From NCBI GenBank assembly GCA_948567375.1, contig OX419762.1, forward strand, positions 47,411,034-47,475,033: 64,000 bases of DNA, given 5' to 3'. A program made the position numbers and the translations under genes. Numbering within the stretch: position 1 is the stretch's first letter; each line of letters starts with the position of its first letter. This document shows positions 43,703 through 56,959 of the stretch, piece after piece. This DNA is from Lunularia cruciata (Eukaryota > Streptophyta > Marchantiopsida > Lunulariales > Lunulariaceae). The notes beneath the pieces are model-generated. The model searched no databases, was not told the origin of the DNA, and saw only the letters and a program-made list of their open reading frames with translations.

Positions 43703-45610
43703 TCAGCCAGCAAAACCATCTGGCCTAGAAGTTCCTTTTACTGAAATGTACAAATAAATGTGGTGTAGAAAAATCAAGAACCACAATTAATGACTATTTG
43801 ATTGTACCAATGACTGACATGTGCAGTAGCAACTGCTCACCAAAAGGCATGCTTACCAAAAGTTTGAAATGATTAGGCCAACTCATTAAATATCCACTTG
43901 GGGATTGGATACTTTAACAGTTTGCAGAATCATCTCAAGTAAGATTGGCTGTGCTTTTCTGATCCTTGGCAAGAAGTTTTATTTAGAACTTTCAAATTTT
44001 AAGAGAGTGTGTCCGTGTGAGGAGAGTTATGAAGTAAGAAGAGAAGTGGGAGTGATGAGAGGACAGAGGGGGGAGGAAATGGCTGCCCTTAGTGCACCAA
44101 GGAGGAAGAAAAGTGCACCCAAATTGATCATCTTTTAAAACCCCAAGATTAGGTAAGTGGAGATTGCACTATAGACAAGAATTGGTCTGTAATAAGTAGT
44201 TCTTGCTGTGGAATTGGGACTTGAGACATCATGTGATGTTGCATGAAATAAGAAATAATGGAGATCTTGAGCTAAAGAATTTGAGAGGGAACCTCTTTGA
44301 TTGGACCAAAGAGCATTGGCACAGAGTGTCGGGGCTTAGCAATTCACCCCCACACAACATAACTCTAGATAGTGTTTGAACTTGCACAGACTTGACTATT
44401 GAAGCCAAATTCAAGGTCAATTGCAAGTACAAGAAGACCAAGAATGGTTGGTCTATTCCAAATATAAAAGATTGTACAAGGAGGATCCTAGTAGAATCTA
44501 TCATGAAGTTGTTCAAATCAAAGCAAGCAACCTACTTGAATAACAATCAAGCAATCTTCTTTGATATTTATAAGGATAAGGACAGCTTGTGAATCAGGTA
44601 GCTATGTTTTGGGCAAGGGCAAGAAAAATTGTAGGAACAATGAACAAGGAAGGAGGAGCGACTTTGATATCTCTCTTTGTCATCCATTTTTACATGGAGA
44701 TGGATTACTAATCCAAGAAGAAAAGAAGAAGTACCCATACCACTTCTTCCCTATAGTGCATTTTGACAAACCTAATATGAGCACTGATGGTACAAAAGTA
44801 TTTAGAGGTGGATGTGTAAGTTGATAACACAAGGAAGTACATGGAAGTGAAGGAAGCTTATGGCACTTTTGAGAAGCAAAGGTAGCAAGAGATTGTCACA
44901 AAGTCGATACTTAGGAAATGACCCCCAATTCCTTCTAGGCTAAAGGCAAAGGCTACCTAGAGGACGAGGAGGATCCTTATGGAGGAAGAAGAGGAAGACA
45001 AAGAAGAAGTCCAAGACAAAGGCAACATTGGGTCATAACTAGATCCCATCCCAACGACTAGCAAACAATCATTCACAAGGATTGCAATCTCATCGGATGA
45101 AGATGCGATCAAAGAACAAGGTGGAGAATTATTATCTATGGTAGCCCAAAAACCTCCAGGAACAAGTAATGCTTAGGAGGAAGAAAATGTGCCCATCCCT
45201 AGACAATATGATCAACAATTTGGACCTTCTAGTCCAAAGAAGAGTATGGTAGAGGGATCAAGTTTGCTGAAATCTCCTCTATTCCTACCTACAAGAGAAG
45301 CGGAACTAAGGGAAGAAGGAGTTCTTTGTGTTGAAGAGGTGCTTGAGGTAGAAGATGTAAGCTCCTAGCAAGATGAGGAAGGACATCAGACCAAAGGTGG
45401 ACTTTGGGATGAAGATGACAAGCAAGATAAAGGGTTGTCCAAGCCAAAGGTACCAACTGCAACAAAATTGGTATCTAGCATCTAAAAGGTGGTAGGGAAC
45501 CTACCATCTCATCAAGAATGGTAGGGAGGATAGTGGACACTTGGCTTCATTTATAAAAATAAGAGGGGAGAGTTCAAGAAAGAAGGAGGTCATGCTGATC
45601 GTGGTAGTGT
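43703..45610 (+). pseudogene. Family B-related gag-like gene, diverged (copy E)
   Basis: Plus-strand frames around 43905-44138 and 44392-44592 encode NGWSIPNIKDCTRRILVESI and QATYLNNNQAIFFDIY, the same core as the family B protein (NGYKV...DP-x2-R...TTY...FFH). From 44980 an acidic Glu/Asp/Lys-rich region follows, as in family B. Numerous stops. It is interrupted on the right by family B copy 2. Its left border is the family A target site. Confidence 0.5.
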
Positions 45611-48600
45611 TGTTGTGACAAGCAAGTATCACTTCTGTGGTGATCAAGAAGTAATTATTTGTTCCCATAGAGATATTGGTCAGTAATAGTCAAATATGAA
45701 GTAAAATGTCACAAATAGTTCTTTTTAATTGGGTCTTTAGCCTCCAGTAGAAACCACACCCAAAAGAGAGTAACAAGCATTAAATTGCAATCTTGTCACA
45801 AACAAACAACACACATAATCACAATTCTTCAAATCCTTTCCAAATTGACGTTGATTGTGATGATTTGGTTCTCTTGAAGTTAAAGTAGAATTAGAACTTA
45901 TGAGGAAAAATGACTTCACTTCAGAATTGTTTTCCACCCCCCCCCCCCCATTGAAGGTACAACTTCCTCAATTGAAATTGCTTTGCATCAATCCAGCACT
46001 ATGATCATGAATGCAAGATACTACCAACACTACAATTCCCCATCAATTTTTCAAGGCATTGCCTCAATTGCTATCCACTTAGGATCAAACACACAAAATG
46101 AACATAAGTGTTGTGAAATCCAACATTTAATTCCCACTAATTGCAAATTGAACTTCTCCAAACACTCACAAACACATACAAGAATGATATTTGGAATTAA
46201 ATTAAGCAAAAACAATGAGCACTTAGTTACAAGACTTTGATTTACTCAACTTCAAAATATGAAATGCTGAACTGAACAAAAATACACTACAAAAGGCCTC
46301 CTTTAAATAGGCAAAGCACTCAACAATTATCTAACCATCAAAATTGCTTCAACTGCTACTTTACAAATCTGCAGATCCGAAGTGTCACTCCACTTCTTCA
46401 TATCTACCTCTTCAAATCTCAAAATTATTACTCTAAATTGATCAGATGTCTACATCTACTTTGGCTTCTACCCCCAAATTACCCTCAAGGGCCTCTTGCA
46501 CTTTGGGTTCATCTACTACTACTACCGCTTCTTTTGTTTTTGCTCTATCTTTAGTCTGAACTAAAATTGAAGTCATTATTATGCTAATTGCTTTCTTCTA
46601 CTCTACTCTAACTACTTTAAACAACTTAGATAACTCACCCAAATTCAACGGTACCTGTAATACTCTGAGGACAAGAGAAGAGAGAAAACATAGATTGCAC
46701 ACTCAAACAGTCAATGCCCCAAAGAAGCACCTTCTCTTTATTGTATAGACAAAGAGGATCTCCTCCAAGGAAGCTCCACCATAGGATTAGGGACACAGGT
46801 AGGTGACATGTCAGAAAGCTCCACCCTTAGATTACTTACTTGGATGGGTGACATGTCGGGTCTAGGTCCTATCTGGTTGGTCAAACAAGCTTTGACCAAA
46901 GGGAATCTTTTAGGGAATCTTCTTGTAGGAATCTTGGAATCACATGAATAAAGTACCGTTGGAAAGCTCTCAATGAGACAAAGCAAGAGGGGAGGGAAGG
47001 CCAGCCTTTCCTCCATTGGGGGGGATTTATGTATAACATCATTCTAGATATTACCAAACCAGATTTCACATCTAGATCATATGGCTAGCTCTTGGTATTA
47101 CAATACTCTTCCTTCAACTACTTCACATTGGGTTTCTTTCTATTCTCTCACACTACTGCAAAGTTCATCTTATTCTGAATTAACTAAATCAAGTATGAGA
47201 CTCACATTATCTCCTACTATCAACTTCCTATCTACTCTCTCTCTTTTAGACAAATTGACAATGTGTGCATGTCTTTGTCTTTCACCTTCCATTTTCTAGT
47301 CTCTTGCACAAGCAACTTCAACTCATGCAACTTTGATTCCTCCAACTTTACTTTGGCTTCAATACTCAATATTTCCTTCATCCTCACAACAATCTCTCCT
47401 ACTAAACCCAATGTCTTCCCCATAACTAACTCCTCTTGATTCCTCTTTGTGTCCAATTTGTTTGGGTACATCTTCAACTCTTCTTCAAATTTTGCCTTCA
47501 ATGCTTCCTTCTCTTTTGCATAGTGAACAAGCTGATCCTCTGCATTCCTGATCAGAACTCTCAACCTTCCTTCTTCCTATTCTCTAGGTGTTAATTTGTG
47601 TTGCCAGGCCTGATCCTTCTTTGCTGCAACCAACCTTAGTTTCTCCAACTTCTGCTCCCTCACCACAACAATAGCTTTTGAGTGCATCACATTAAGTTGC
47701 ACTTCTCGAGTTCTCCACTCAACTTCTTGAACTCTACTTTTTGGCTCTTCAATTCTTCATCTTGTTGTTCAAGTTCACTATTATGCTTCACAAAATTCAA
47801 AATGTAGGTTCTCAAAACTCTTCTTCCAAAGTACCGTGTCCTCCCAAATTACTTTGGCTTCTTCCTCTCCTTGGGTTAACTTCTCCCTTAAGTCTAAGCC
47901 TTTAGGAACTAGGTACTTCACTACCTACAACTCATCCTTTACTTTGAGATGATTTTGCTGTATCTCTTCCTTTGCCTTTTGCAACTCCAATAGTAGTGGA
48001 CTCATGATCTTTGATATATATTTACTCTGTTGTACTATTCTGTGTACTCTTCTCTGACTTTGGTAGGCAATTCTCTACTAGCACCTCACCCTAAAGTCTC
48101 AATCTTTATATCTTCAAACTGATTCCCTTCAAGCGGTCCTCTTCTTCCTGCACTTTGCTTGTCCTTGTAGTTGCAAGCTGCAGACTTCTCTTTGCTCTTG
48201 CTCCTCTCGGAAACACCATTATTGTCTCCCTTTCTCTTCCATATAGACTATCTACCTTGTGCAACTCCAAGTATTAGATGTCTCCTCCTTCCATGCATGC
48301 AATCTACAAATGAAACTTTTGATTGTCTTCCTCGGCCCCTTCTTCCACCAACTACTGGACTTTGGGTTCTCCTTCTCTCTCTCTACTTGACTCCTTATTA
48401 TACAGAGTGAGCTCTTCTTCTTCATCTTCATCTTCATACTTAGACTCAGCTTCTCCTTCAGTTCTGCACCCGATGATAGGTCCACTACCGCCATTTCTTG
48501 CTTTGGGTTCAGTCTTCTAGTCTTTTGTGGTTGGAATGATAATAGCACCTTCTTGGATCTACCCCGCTTCCTTGGCCTTAGGATACTTACCACAACTACC

Positions 48601-49889
48601 TTCTCCCACCCTGTTTTAGCAAAGTGTTTATCTCCATTGTGGATTTTCCTTATGTAGTTTTCTCATCCGCATCTGCATCTTGACATAGATCAAGGTGGAG
48701 ATATAATACCAACTTCACCTTCTCCTCCAAGCTAAGTAGGTTCAAGCTCAAATAAAAGTGGGCTACAAATGGCATGAAGTAGTGGGGTTGTAGGTTCATT
48801 TTCCAATTCCCAATCATCTGCCCCACTCTTTGATGAAAGCACTTTGCACAACTCATCTTCTCTCTTGCAAACATTTGGTGAAAGAATACCACCTACTGCT
48901 TTGTTACATAGGTGGTTTGCTCTAGCTTAAACATTGCCATCAATTCCTTGAAAATACTGTGCCTTATTGGATCTCTACAAATATCCACCTTGTACATGTT
49001 CTTAGTGTAAGGGGCATTGAAAGAAGTCATCACCTTTGTGGTTTCTTCTAGTGAATCACACTTTTGATAGAAGGTGACTCCTCCTACATCTCTAGCTTCT
49101 CTCCCCAAGAGTAATTCCAATCTGACTTGGTCCATCAAGCCAAATTTCCTCTCTTCCCCAATATCTTGGGTTTACAATGGGTAATCTTCACAATTACTAG
49201 CAATTATTTCTGCCATGACCCTTGAAAAGTTAAGTTCCAATTCCATGCAAAAAATGTAATCCAAAGTCTAATCAAGACTTCCATCCTCACCACTACATCT
49301 AGTCTATGAATTGCAAGATTCCTCACTACAAGTGAGGATCTCTTTTAATGCCCTTTGTTGGCAGCATGTGTTTCCTAGCCCTTGGTCATTCAAAGATCAA
49401 ACCCTCACCAAGGCTTGAGATTCTAACTCCTTTAGGATAACTATTAAGAGGCATAGGATGTCATTCTAACATTTCAGAACTTCCTTGAAAAAGTCTTCAT
49501 CTTATAATGTTCCATTTCATAGTCATTATTTAGTCGATCTTCAATTGACACTCATAGATTTTGCATGTTTTGTTTCTATCACTCTCAATTTTAGCTTCAT
49601 CTTGAAGTAGCCATTTTCTTTGAATGCAACTTCTTGATTTGTTTGGTCCAAAGGAAAGTGATTATCGTTTCTTTGGATCTGGGTTGATCACTCAAAGTAA
49701 CCTTACTTTGAGTCTACCACCTTTTAAGTCTGATCCAAATCCTTCTTCCAAATCCTTTGACACAAAGTTGACTTCTTTGAGTCCAAACCAAACACACGAT
49801 TTTTCCCTTTTCTTCTCTCTTAGGCTTCAATTTGGCTTTAACAATACACTTCTTCTTTAAAACTTGTAAAAAAACAAGTGGGTACCACA
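45611..49889 (-). mobile_element. Family B element, copy 2 (inverted)
   Basis: On the plus strand it begins TGTGACAAGCAAGTATCAC and ends GGTACCACA; read on the minus strand it runs TGTGGTACCCACTTG...TTGTCACA, the same termini as copies 1 and 3. 4.28 kb. The tail (45611-46430) is non-coding; a C-run expansion lies at 45940-45951. No matching 5-bp flanks (AGTGT and ACTGA). Confidence 0.65.
46740..49140 (-). pseudogene. Family B gag-like coiled-coil protein, copy 2
   Basis: Minus-strand frames 49138-48893 and 48892-48650 encode VTFYQKCDSLEETT, YKVDICRDPIRHSIFKELMA, VFFHQMFAREKMSCAKCF and HYFMPFVAHFYLSLNLL. They are collinear with copies 1 and 3. An acidic/Ser region (48593-48252) and coiled-coil frames (47564-47232, KEKEALKAKFEEELKMY) follow. 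Broken throughout. Confidence 0.6.
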
Positions 49890-52710
49890 ACTGATTTCTC
49901 AACTAGTGGTGTACAAGGCTGGCCTAGCATTGGAATAGATGGAGCAATTCCTCTCTACATTGGCTAAATCTGATGAAGCAGTTACAAATTATGTTACTAT
50001 GGTGCTCTCATTTCTTCAAAATTTGCTTTTGTTGAACATATTAGGCTTAAGTGATATAGAAACACTAGGAATGTTGTAGTTATTTGGAGAAGTGCCTCAA
50101 ATGGAGAGGTCCTCAAAGGAACAAAACTGGAAGCTAGGATAGTGGACCACTTGGAGTGATGTAGGATGATCCCAAATGTTAATAGGAAGGATGAGTCTAG
50201 AGGCCAAATGATTAACATGACCAAGTATCAAGGTGGCAAGCAAAGTTGTGTCACAAAGGAGGATGAGAACCACTCAAAGAGGTGTAGGATGACCCAAATG
50301 TTGGAGGAAGGAATAGCACTTGGAGTGTTGTGGAATCATTCAAAGTGTTTGCAAGAGATGCAACACTCTAAGTGCTGATAGGTGAAGTTTATACACTGAG
50401 TGCCAAGTTCCACCTTGGCACTTATACTTAAGTGGGACCACAATGTGAATATGCCACTAATACCACCTTCCACCAAGGACCATTGCTTACAAGATAATTG
50501 TTGGTACTTGGAGTGCAAGCATGGTGAAGAGGAAAGTGATTGGGAATAAATCTTTGGTATGTAAGAGGGTGACTCCTCATTGAGGACAACATGCGGAGGC
50601 ATTTTCTTGCATGATGGCAAGTGCCTACTTGCTTTGTAGCCACTAGAGTGTTGAAGAATGACTAGGAATTGAGTATATAAATTGAAGTCCTTGGCTAGCA
50701 ATGGCACTTTCCACAAACCCATCTGCCTTCTTAGCTGATCAAGTAGTGTCTTGCATATTTTTGTGAAGGAATAAGTTACTCAGAGTTGTTTTGAGAGTGG
50801 CACTTGGTGCAATTTTGGATACCTAGAGTGAAGTGAGGTACTCAACATAATATATCAGCAAAGTTGTAGTGGTTTCTTTTTTGTAGAAGCCATGGTAGTC
50901 ACTCTAAAAACGTACAAGAAGGCAACTGAAGCTATCCTTAGATTCCATGCTATCAACAAATAGGTAGCATACTATAGAATGGATGTGACTAGAAGTAAGC
51001 ACATGGGATTCCTACTCTAGAAGTTGGAGTTGTCAATGTTCCATATGATACATGAGATGACAAGCAAACAGGAGAGAACTTTAGGGAGAATGAGAGCTAA
51101 ACCCATTGAACTAGACAAAAGACCACAAGAAAATGGTACTTAACCCAGATTTTGGGGTTGTTGGAGCAATGAACATAGATAGTAAATTGCAAACAAGAAA
51201 GTTACCCCCAAAGTCAAGAGCTACTTCAATAGCAAACATTTCAAGAACAATGGGTGGAGTATGGCCAATTACAAGGATCCTACACAAAGAGCCATTGTAG
51301 AAGTAGCTATGAAACTCCTTAAACAGAAAAAAACACCTACTTGACCAATGGCCAAGCAATTTTCTTTGATTACATGTACTTAGGAGAGCTCATAGATTGT
51401 GCAAAAATGTTGATAAATATTGCAAGCTCCTATTGAGATTTTAAGGACAAAGGAGGTGCCACCTACATTGCTCTTTTCATTGTGCATTACAATATGGAGA
51501 CCAATCTATTGAATGATGAGAAGAGGAAGAGGTTTCCCACACATTTCCATCATGTAGGTTATTTGAATTGCAACCTAAAGGACTGACCCAAATTATTAAG
51601 TATTTGCTAGCTGATGCTAAGTTTGAAAGACAAGTAAATTTGTGGATGTTGATGAATAACTAACCCTACCAAAAGCTCCAAAGAGGAAGCAACTATCTCC
51701 AACAAAGAAGTCAAAGGCCAATGCACAAATTGTTGAAGTGTCCTCTTCAAAAGATGAGGCCAAGGACACTAAAGTAAATGAAGATGATGATGAAGAGGAG
51801 CAAGGATCCTTCCCTTTTCTAGGGTCAAACTTTGCTCAAGAGACAAGGACAAGGGAGAAGAAGTGTGGGAAGATGCCCAATCCACTCCACATGAGCAAGA
51901 CCAAGATATGGAAAAGTGCCATACAGATGAAGAAGAGCACGTGATGGAAGAAGTGGCAATGTCAGATCAGGCATTATTGAGTCCGATTGAGGAGGAAGAA
52001 GAAGCCTCAATAGAGATCCAAGATTGGGCTGAGTGCTCAAAGGACCAAGAACTTTGGCCGGAAAGGGAGAAGGAGGCCCATGACTGCACAAAAGCAGATG
52101 ACCACATTATAGACAAGAAGAGGAGGAAATTGACTTTATGGGTGATCTTCTAGAGGCTACACTAGAGGTGCAGGTCAAAGTGCAAGAGGTACACCCAAAT
52201 TCCAAGTCAGTGTAGGGTGCAAGAAGGATCAAGCTTCATCATTCATTTGATTGGCACTATACTATAATTGTTGGAGGTGCTTCTACCCAAGTACCAAGCC
52301 AAGAGCCTTGACATGGTAGGCTTCACCACTTTGATCAGAGCTATGCATAAGCAAGTCTGCACTTGGAAGGTAAGAGAAGACCAGGTGAAAGATGAAGCAT
52401 CAAAGGTGAAAGGCCTATTCAAGGCAAAGGCTTCAAGGGTAAGTCCCTTGTTGCAAGAGAACAAAGAACTCAAGAGGAGAAACACCACAACAAAGAATGA
52501 ACGAGATCACCAAGCAACAAAAACCTAAAGGTTCAAAGAGGATTGGAAGGCACTCCACCTTGAGTTTTTTCAATTTAAGAAGGAAGCCAAAGACCAACTT
52601 CACAGCAAGTGCAATGAAATGGAGAGCACTTGGACTGCTCTAAAGCAGAACATGACAGAGTAGTGACTATGGAGATGCAAATGTAGGAGTACTAGAAGGA
52701 AGTATCAATT
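49890..52710 (+). pseudogene. Family B-related gag-like region, diverged (copy F)
   Basis: About 51241-51345 encodes NGWSMANYKDPTQRAIVEVA plus MKLLKQKK, the family core, before a TGA. Acidic and Lys-rich frames (51738-52153) and a basic coiled-coil frame (52268-52528, MLEVLLPKYQAKSLDMVGF) follow. The first 1.2 kb (49890-51100) has no coding signal; a motif near gtgtaggatga-cccaaatgtt recurs at about 50158 and 50281. It ends at the start of another family B terminus at 52711. Confidence 0.45.
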
Positions 52711-53074
52711 TGTGATACCCACATTTTAAAAAAATAAATTGAGTTTTAAAGAAGGATTGCATTGGAAAAGCCAAAGAAGGGCTAAATAGGGAAGAAGGCA
52801 AAGGGTCGTATGTTGAGTCAATCCAAAGTAGACCTTAGGTCAAAGACAAACGGACTTAGGTTGGACAGAAAGAAGTACAAAGATGATGATAGTGGATGTT
52901 GTATCGGGGGCACTTCTGATCTGAAGAACCTATAATAACCTTCCTTGGGGTCCACCAATCAAGATAGGACATAGGAAGAAAGTGACTACCTTGGGACCAA
53001 GATGTTCTTGAAAGTGACAAGAAACAAGCTCACAAAATTGGTGAGTAACACGGAGAAGCAACTAAAGAATGACT
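52711..53074 (+). repeat. Family B 5' end fragment
   Basis: It begins TGTGATACCCACATTTT, the best-preserved form of the family B 5' terminus. It is cut after 364 bp by a family A LTR. Confidence 0.65.
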
Positions 53075-53207
53075 TGTGAGCTAGCTTGTCTCTCACTCAG
53101 GATGAACCTCTGATGGCTATTATGCTTGCACACTATGGGCTAAAAAGGCAAGGAACCCCAACTCCATCATAATTCTCCAAGGCTAACACTACAAGACTCA
53201 AGACATT
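53075..53207 (-). repeat. Family A LTR, left part (split by family B copy 3)
   Basis: TGTGAGCTAGCTTGTCTCTC matches the family A LTR end. It continues at 56960 after the inserted element. Together with 56960-57373 it forms a truncated solo LTR. Confidence 0.88.
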
Positions 53208-53790
53208 TGTGGTGCCCACATTTTTTGTTTTTCTTCAAAATAAAGAAGAAGAAGTGTATAGAGAAGTCGGATTGCGCCTGTATGGCCGAAGAAGGTGAAG
53301 AAAAGAGTCTTTGGGATGAAACCCAAAGTAAAGTGACTTCGGGTCATAAGGCAAAGTACTTGGAAATGCCCTATCAGCACACAACCCAAAGTAAGGAGTC
53401 TTTGTATCGGGGGGAGCTCAACCCGAGGCAAAGTCAGTCTAAGAACCTTTTGTCAGGGCGAGAAATTCAAGAAGGGACTGTTCAAAAACCGGCGGCCCAT
53501 ACGCGCAGAGTTTGATTGATAGTGACAGGTGCATGCAGGAGGTGTGATTTCTCGGTAGAAACTTGAAGTGAAGAAAGACAAAGAAAGTGCAACTCTATAA
53601 AAAATTGAACTTGCAACAATGAAATGTCGAGTAATTTTCCCTTGCCATTGAGAAGTCGTCTTGTAGGTGATCGTGGGAAGAGAAATAGAGTTGGAACGCG
53701 TTAGTGTGTAAGGGAGAAGTCGCAAGAGTGAAATCGAGAGACAGTGAGAAGGCAAGGGAGATGGGAGGATGAAAGAACGCCAAATTTGTA

Positions 53791-56149
53791 GTGAGAAATC
53801 ATGCAATTCAGAGGTTAGATGTGATTGCTAGGATCAAAGTCTTGAGCCGACTTTGGATCACCTTCTTGGTGTGGAATTGGAACATGAGTTTTCCAGGTTT
53901 CATGACAGAAATCATTGAGAGCAATTGTCTTGATGGACCCGAGGAAGAAGGGAAGAGAGGAAATCCGGCTCATTGGACAGAGTCGGATTGGAGACTAGTA
54001 CTCGGGAAGGAAGCAGGCTCGGAGCAAGAGGCCACGTTCTTGGGGAAGGGAGAGATAGCTCAAGAAACCCAAGAGGTGAGAGATGCATTCTCGTCAAAGC
54101 GGATGAAGAATGGGTACAAAGTCAAGAGCTACAAAGACCCTGTCAAGAGAGGAATTGTGAGTGCTCTGATGGCAATCTTGAAGCCGGAGAGAACAACATA
54201 TGTGATGAAACATCAAGCGGTGTTCTTTCACAAGTTGTTTGCAGGAGAACCAATCAATTGGGTGAGGTGTTTCCATGGGAGAACATGACAAATGGTGTGG
54301 AATCTGTGGATTGCCTCCACACTACATCGTGCCATTTGCAGCACATTTCTACCTCGGGTTGAATTTGCTGAACTCGGCGGAGCAAACTCAAATGGTGTCG
54401 CATTTCCATCCCAATTTGAGAAAGGAGGTTGATGTAGAGGAGCAGCAGTACATCTTGCAAATCAAAAGCACCGACGAGTACTATAAGAAGATAGGGAAGA
54501 ATGTGGAGATCAAAGTGAGTACTCCAAACTCAAAGAAGAGAAGTTGGTAGGGCAAAGCTGAAGACACGAAGAAACCTCAAAAAACCATGAGAGGAAACCC
54601 AAGGCGAGGCATGGTGGTGATCAAGTCGGAAGATGAAGACTCGGAAGGTGACACGGAGCACGAGGAGGAGGCCGAGCTAGCGCTACAGAGTGGAGATATG
54701 AGTAGCGACAGCGATGAGGGTGGAGAAATGACATCGGCACCAGCTGCTGTAGAAGAAGAAGAAGAAGTGCAAGTAGAGATCGAGGCCAAGGACCACACAA
54801 AGTTGGAAGACAAAGTACCTGAGGCAGAAGAAAAGATCGCAGTTCAGAGAGGAGTCCGCTCAAGATATAAGGCGAAGAACAATGTAGGTCCGAGTAATGT
54901 GCAAGAAGAAGTGAATGCAAGCTTGGGAAGCGAGGCGTCCATTCCGATATGAAGACTACAGAGAAGAAGGCGAGTATCGGATGAACAAGAAGTACAAAGA
55001 GAAGTGGCCACGCAAGAAGAAGTAACCCCGAGCAATGGAGTCGAGTACCTACGGGATGTGGTATTTCCTCTGTTGGTAAAGTTAGAGTACAAGAAGAAGG
55101 AGATGCAGATGGCTTATCCAGAGGTAAAGACTGTCTTGCAGGTGTTGTCAAGATTAGAAGAAGAGAACTCGGAGTTGAAGAAGAGTATAACCCGAGGTGA
55201 GAAGGAAAGGGAAGTACTACGAGCAAAGGCAGTAGTGAGGACTCAGGTAATTGAAGACCTGAAGACAAAAGTAAGATATCGAGAAGATCTTGTAAAGAAG
55301 AGTGACATAGCACAGGAAAGACAAGTAGTTGAATACGAGATCTTGAAGCAGCAGTTTGTTGATTCAAGAGTAGAAGTTATCCATGCTATGGCAAGAGTAG
55401 CAGCAAAGGATCAAGAGCTCAATAGGGTGATGGAGAGTGTCAAGGAGAAGAAGCAACTCTGGCAAAGAGAGTTGGCAGCACGGTATAGGGAAGAAGAGAG
55501 ATTACAAGAGTTACTTCGTAATCAAGAGGAGAAGGAGAAGGAGACAGTGAAAGCCGAGTTCGAAGCAGAATTGGCGATGTACAAGGAGGACTGGCTTGCA
55601 GATCGAGAGCAAGAGAGGAAGATGAGATTGGAGCCGTTGAAGGAGAGAGTCCTCAGGATGAACGCAATGTTGAGTACAGAGGCCAGCGTTTGGATTGAAG
55701 AGACAAGGCTGCACAAGTTGAAATTGTTGGTGCAGGAGACGAGGCGAAGACAGGCAAAAGATACAGATTTGAACGTGTTGTTGATAAGTCTCCGGACTCG
55801 TATAGACATGAAGATCTTAGAAGTAGAAGACAATATTGCGATTAGATTAGACCTAGTGAAAATAGAGATAGAAAAACTTTGGAAAGACGTTAGAGCCAAA
55901 CCCAAACTAGATAACATAGGAGTGCAGATGTCTTTGGGGTTAGAGATGGAGACATTGGAGAAGAGTGGGTCAAGAAATGAAGAGTTAGATAGATTACCCA
56001 CTAGTGCAATTTCAGATCAGGAAAGAGAATTGCTGGATCTGGTAGAAGAGGTAGAAGATATGATACATGAGGAAAGACTAGTAGGAAGTAAATTTACTTC
56101 GGGTTTGGGTGTGAAAGCCGATGACGAAGTAGACATCAGATTGGAGTAG
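53791..56149 (+). pseudogene. Family B gag-like coiled-coil protein, copy 3
   Basis: This is the best-preserved copy, roughly 780 codons with one frameshift (about 54285) and two internal stops (54548, 54951). The N-terminal domain has VWNWNMSFPGFMTEI, SYKDPVKRGIVSALMAILKP, TTYVMKHQAVFFHKLFAGE and INWVRCFHGR; then PPHYIVPFAAHFYLGLNLL. An acidic Glu/Ser/Asp-rich region follows (54587-54952), then a long Lys/Glu/Arg coiled coil (55004-56149, 381 open codons, e.g. LSRLEEENSELKKSITRGE). No zinc knuckle, protease or polymerase. Likely a structural or Gag-like protein of a non-autonomous element; the function is inferred. Confidence 0.7.
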
Positions 56150-56187
56150 TAACAGCTTTGAGATATGAAGAGGCAAATATGAAGAGG

Positions 56188-56959
56188 TGCATTGTCATTT
56201 CGGATCTGCAGGTTAGAACAGTTGTTGTAGAACGGTATAGTTCTTAGAACGGTATAGTTCTTAGAACTGTCAATTTGTTCACTATTTAAGAGTGACATTC
56301 ACAATATCATGTTGTTCAGTGCTCATAATTCTGAGAATAGATAAAGCAAAGTGCTGTGAAGCAGTGCTCGTCGCTTGAGCTTGATTCTGATTATCAACTT
56401 TGCAATTGTGTTTGTGAGTGTGTGAAGAATTTCAAACTGCAAGTTAGAGTGCTTGTTGGATGTTGGATTCCGCAGCCTTGATTTTCATTCTGTGTGTTTG
56501 ATCCTAAGTGAAGTGCAATCGGAGCAGTGCTTTGACAGATCTGAGAGGAATTGTAGTGTTGGTAGTATTCTGCATTTGTGAGTGCAGTGCAAAGTTGATG
56601 TGAAGCAATTTCGATCGAGTAAGTTGTGCCTTCAATGGAGAGGTGGAACACAATTCTAAGGCAAAGTCGTTTCGTAGTGAAGTGCCATTTTTGGTAGAGC
56701 CTGAATCATCACAATCAAGATTGTTTGAAAAGATTTGATGGAGTTGTGATTAAGGAGTGTGAATTTGTGACAAGACTGCGAGTCAGTGCTTGTTACTCTC
56801 TTCTGGGTGTGTTTTCTACGTGAGAGATTAAAGACGCAACCAAGAAGAACTGCAATTGTTACTTTGACTTTGTATTTGACCAATTTTGACTTGTATCTCT
56901 ATGGGAGCAAACTTTCCTTACCCGATTACCGCAAAAGTGATATTTGCCGGGTTGTCACA
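56188..56959 (+). repeat. Family B 3' tail (copy 3)
   Basis: Non-coding 770 bp starting TGTCATTTCGGATCTGCAGG and ending GTTGTCACA. It aligns with 16965-17713, 22349-23099 and, inverted, 45611-46430. The TATTTAA-type TATA box is followed by a region resembling R-U5 of an LTR. Confidence 0.75.

Larger units (their letters stand above)
53208..56959 (+). mobile_element. Family B element, copy 3, with perfect ACATT duplication
   Basis: The unit is 3,752 bp from TGTGGTGCCCACA to GGGTTGTCACA. ACATT is found on both sides (53203-53207 and 56960-56964), and the family A LTR reads through perfectly when the unit is removed, so this is the exact insertion. The ends form a short imperfect inverted repeat (TGTGxTxCCC and GGGTTGTCACA). 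There is no LTR pair, PBS, RT or integrase. It contains a 2.4-kb gag-like gene and a 770-bp non-coding tail with a TATTTAA box at 56283. Confidence 0.88.

Noticed and set aside
45611-49889. Target duplication for family B copy 2
   Set aside because: The flanking 5-mers are AGTGT and ACTGA; not a match.
54621-55367. 248-codon minus-strand frame rich in Leu and Ser
   Set aside because: Antisense of the Glu/Lys-rich coiled-coil gene; such codons produce long Leu/Ser antisense frames.
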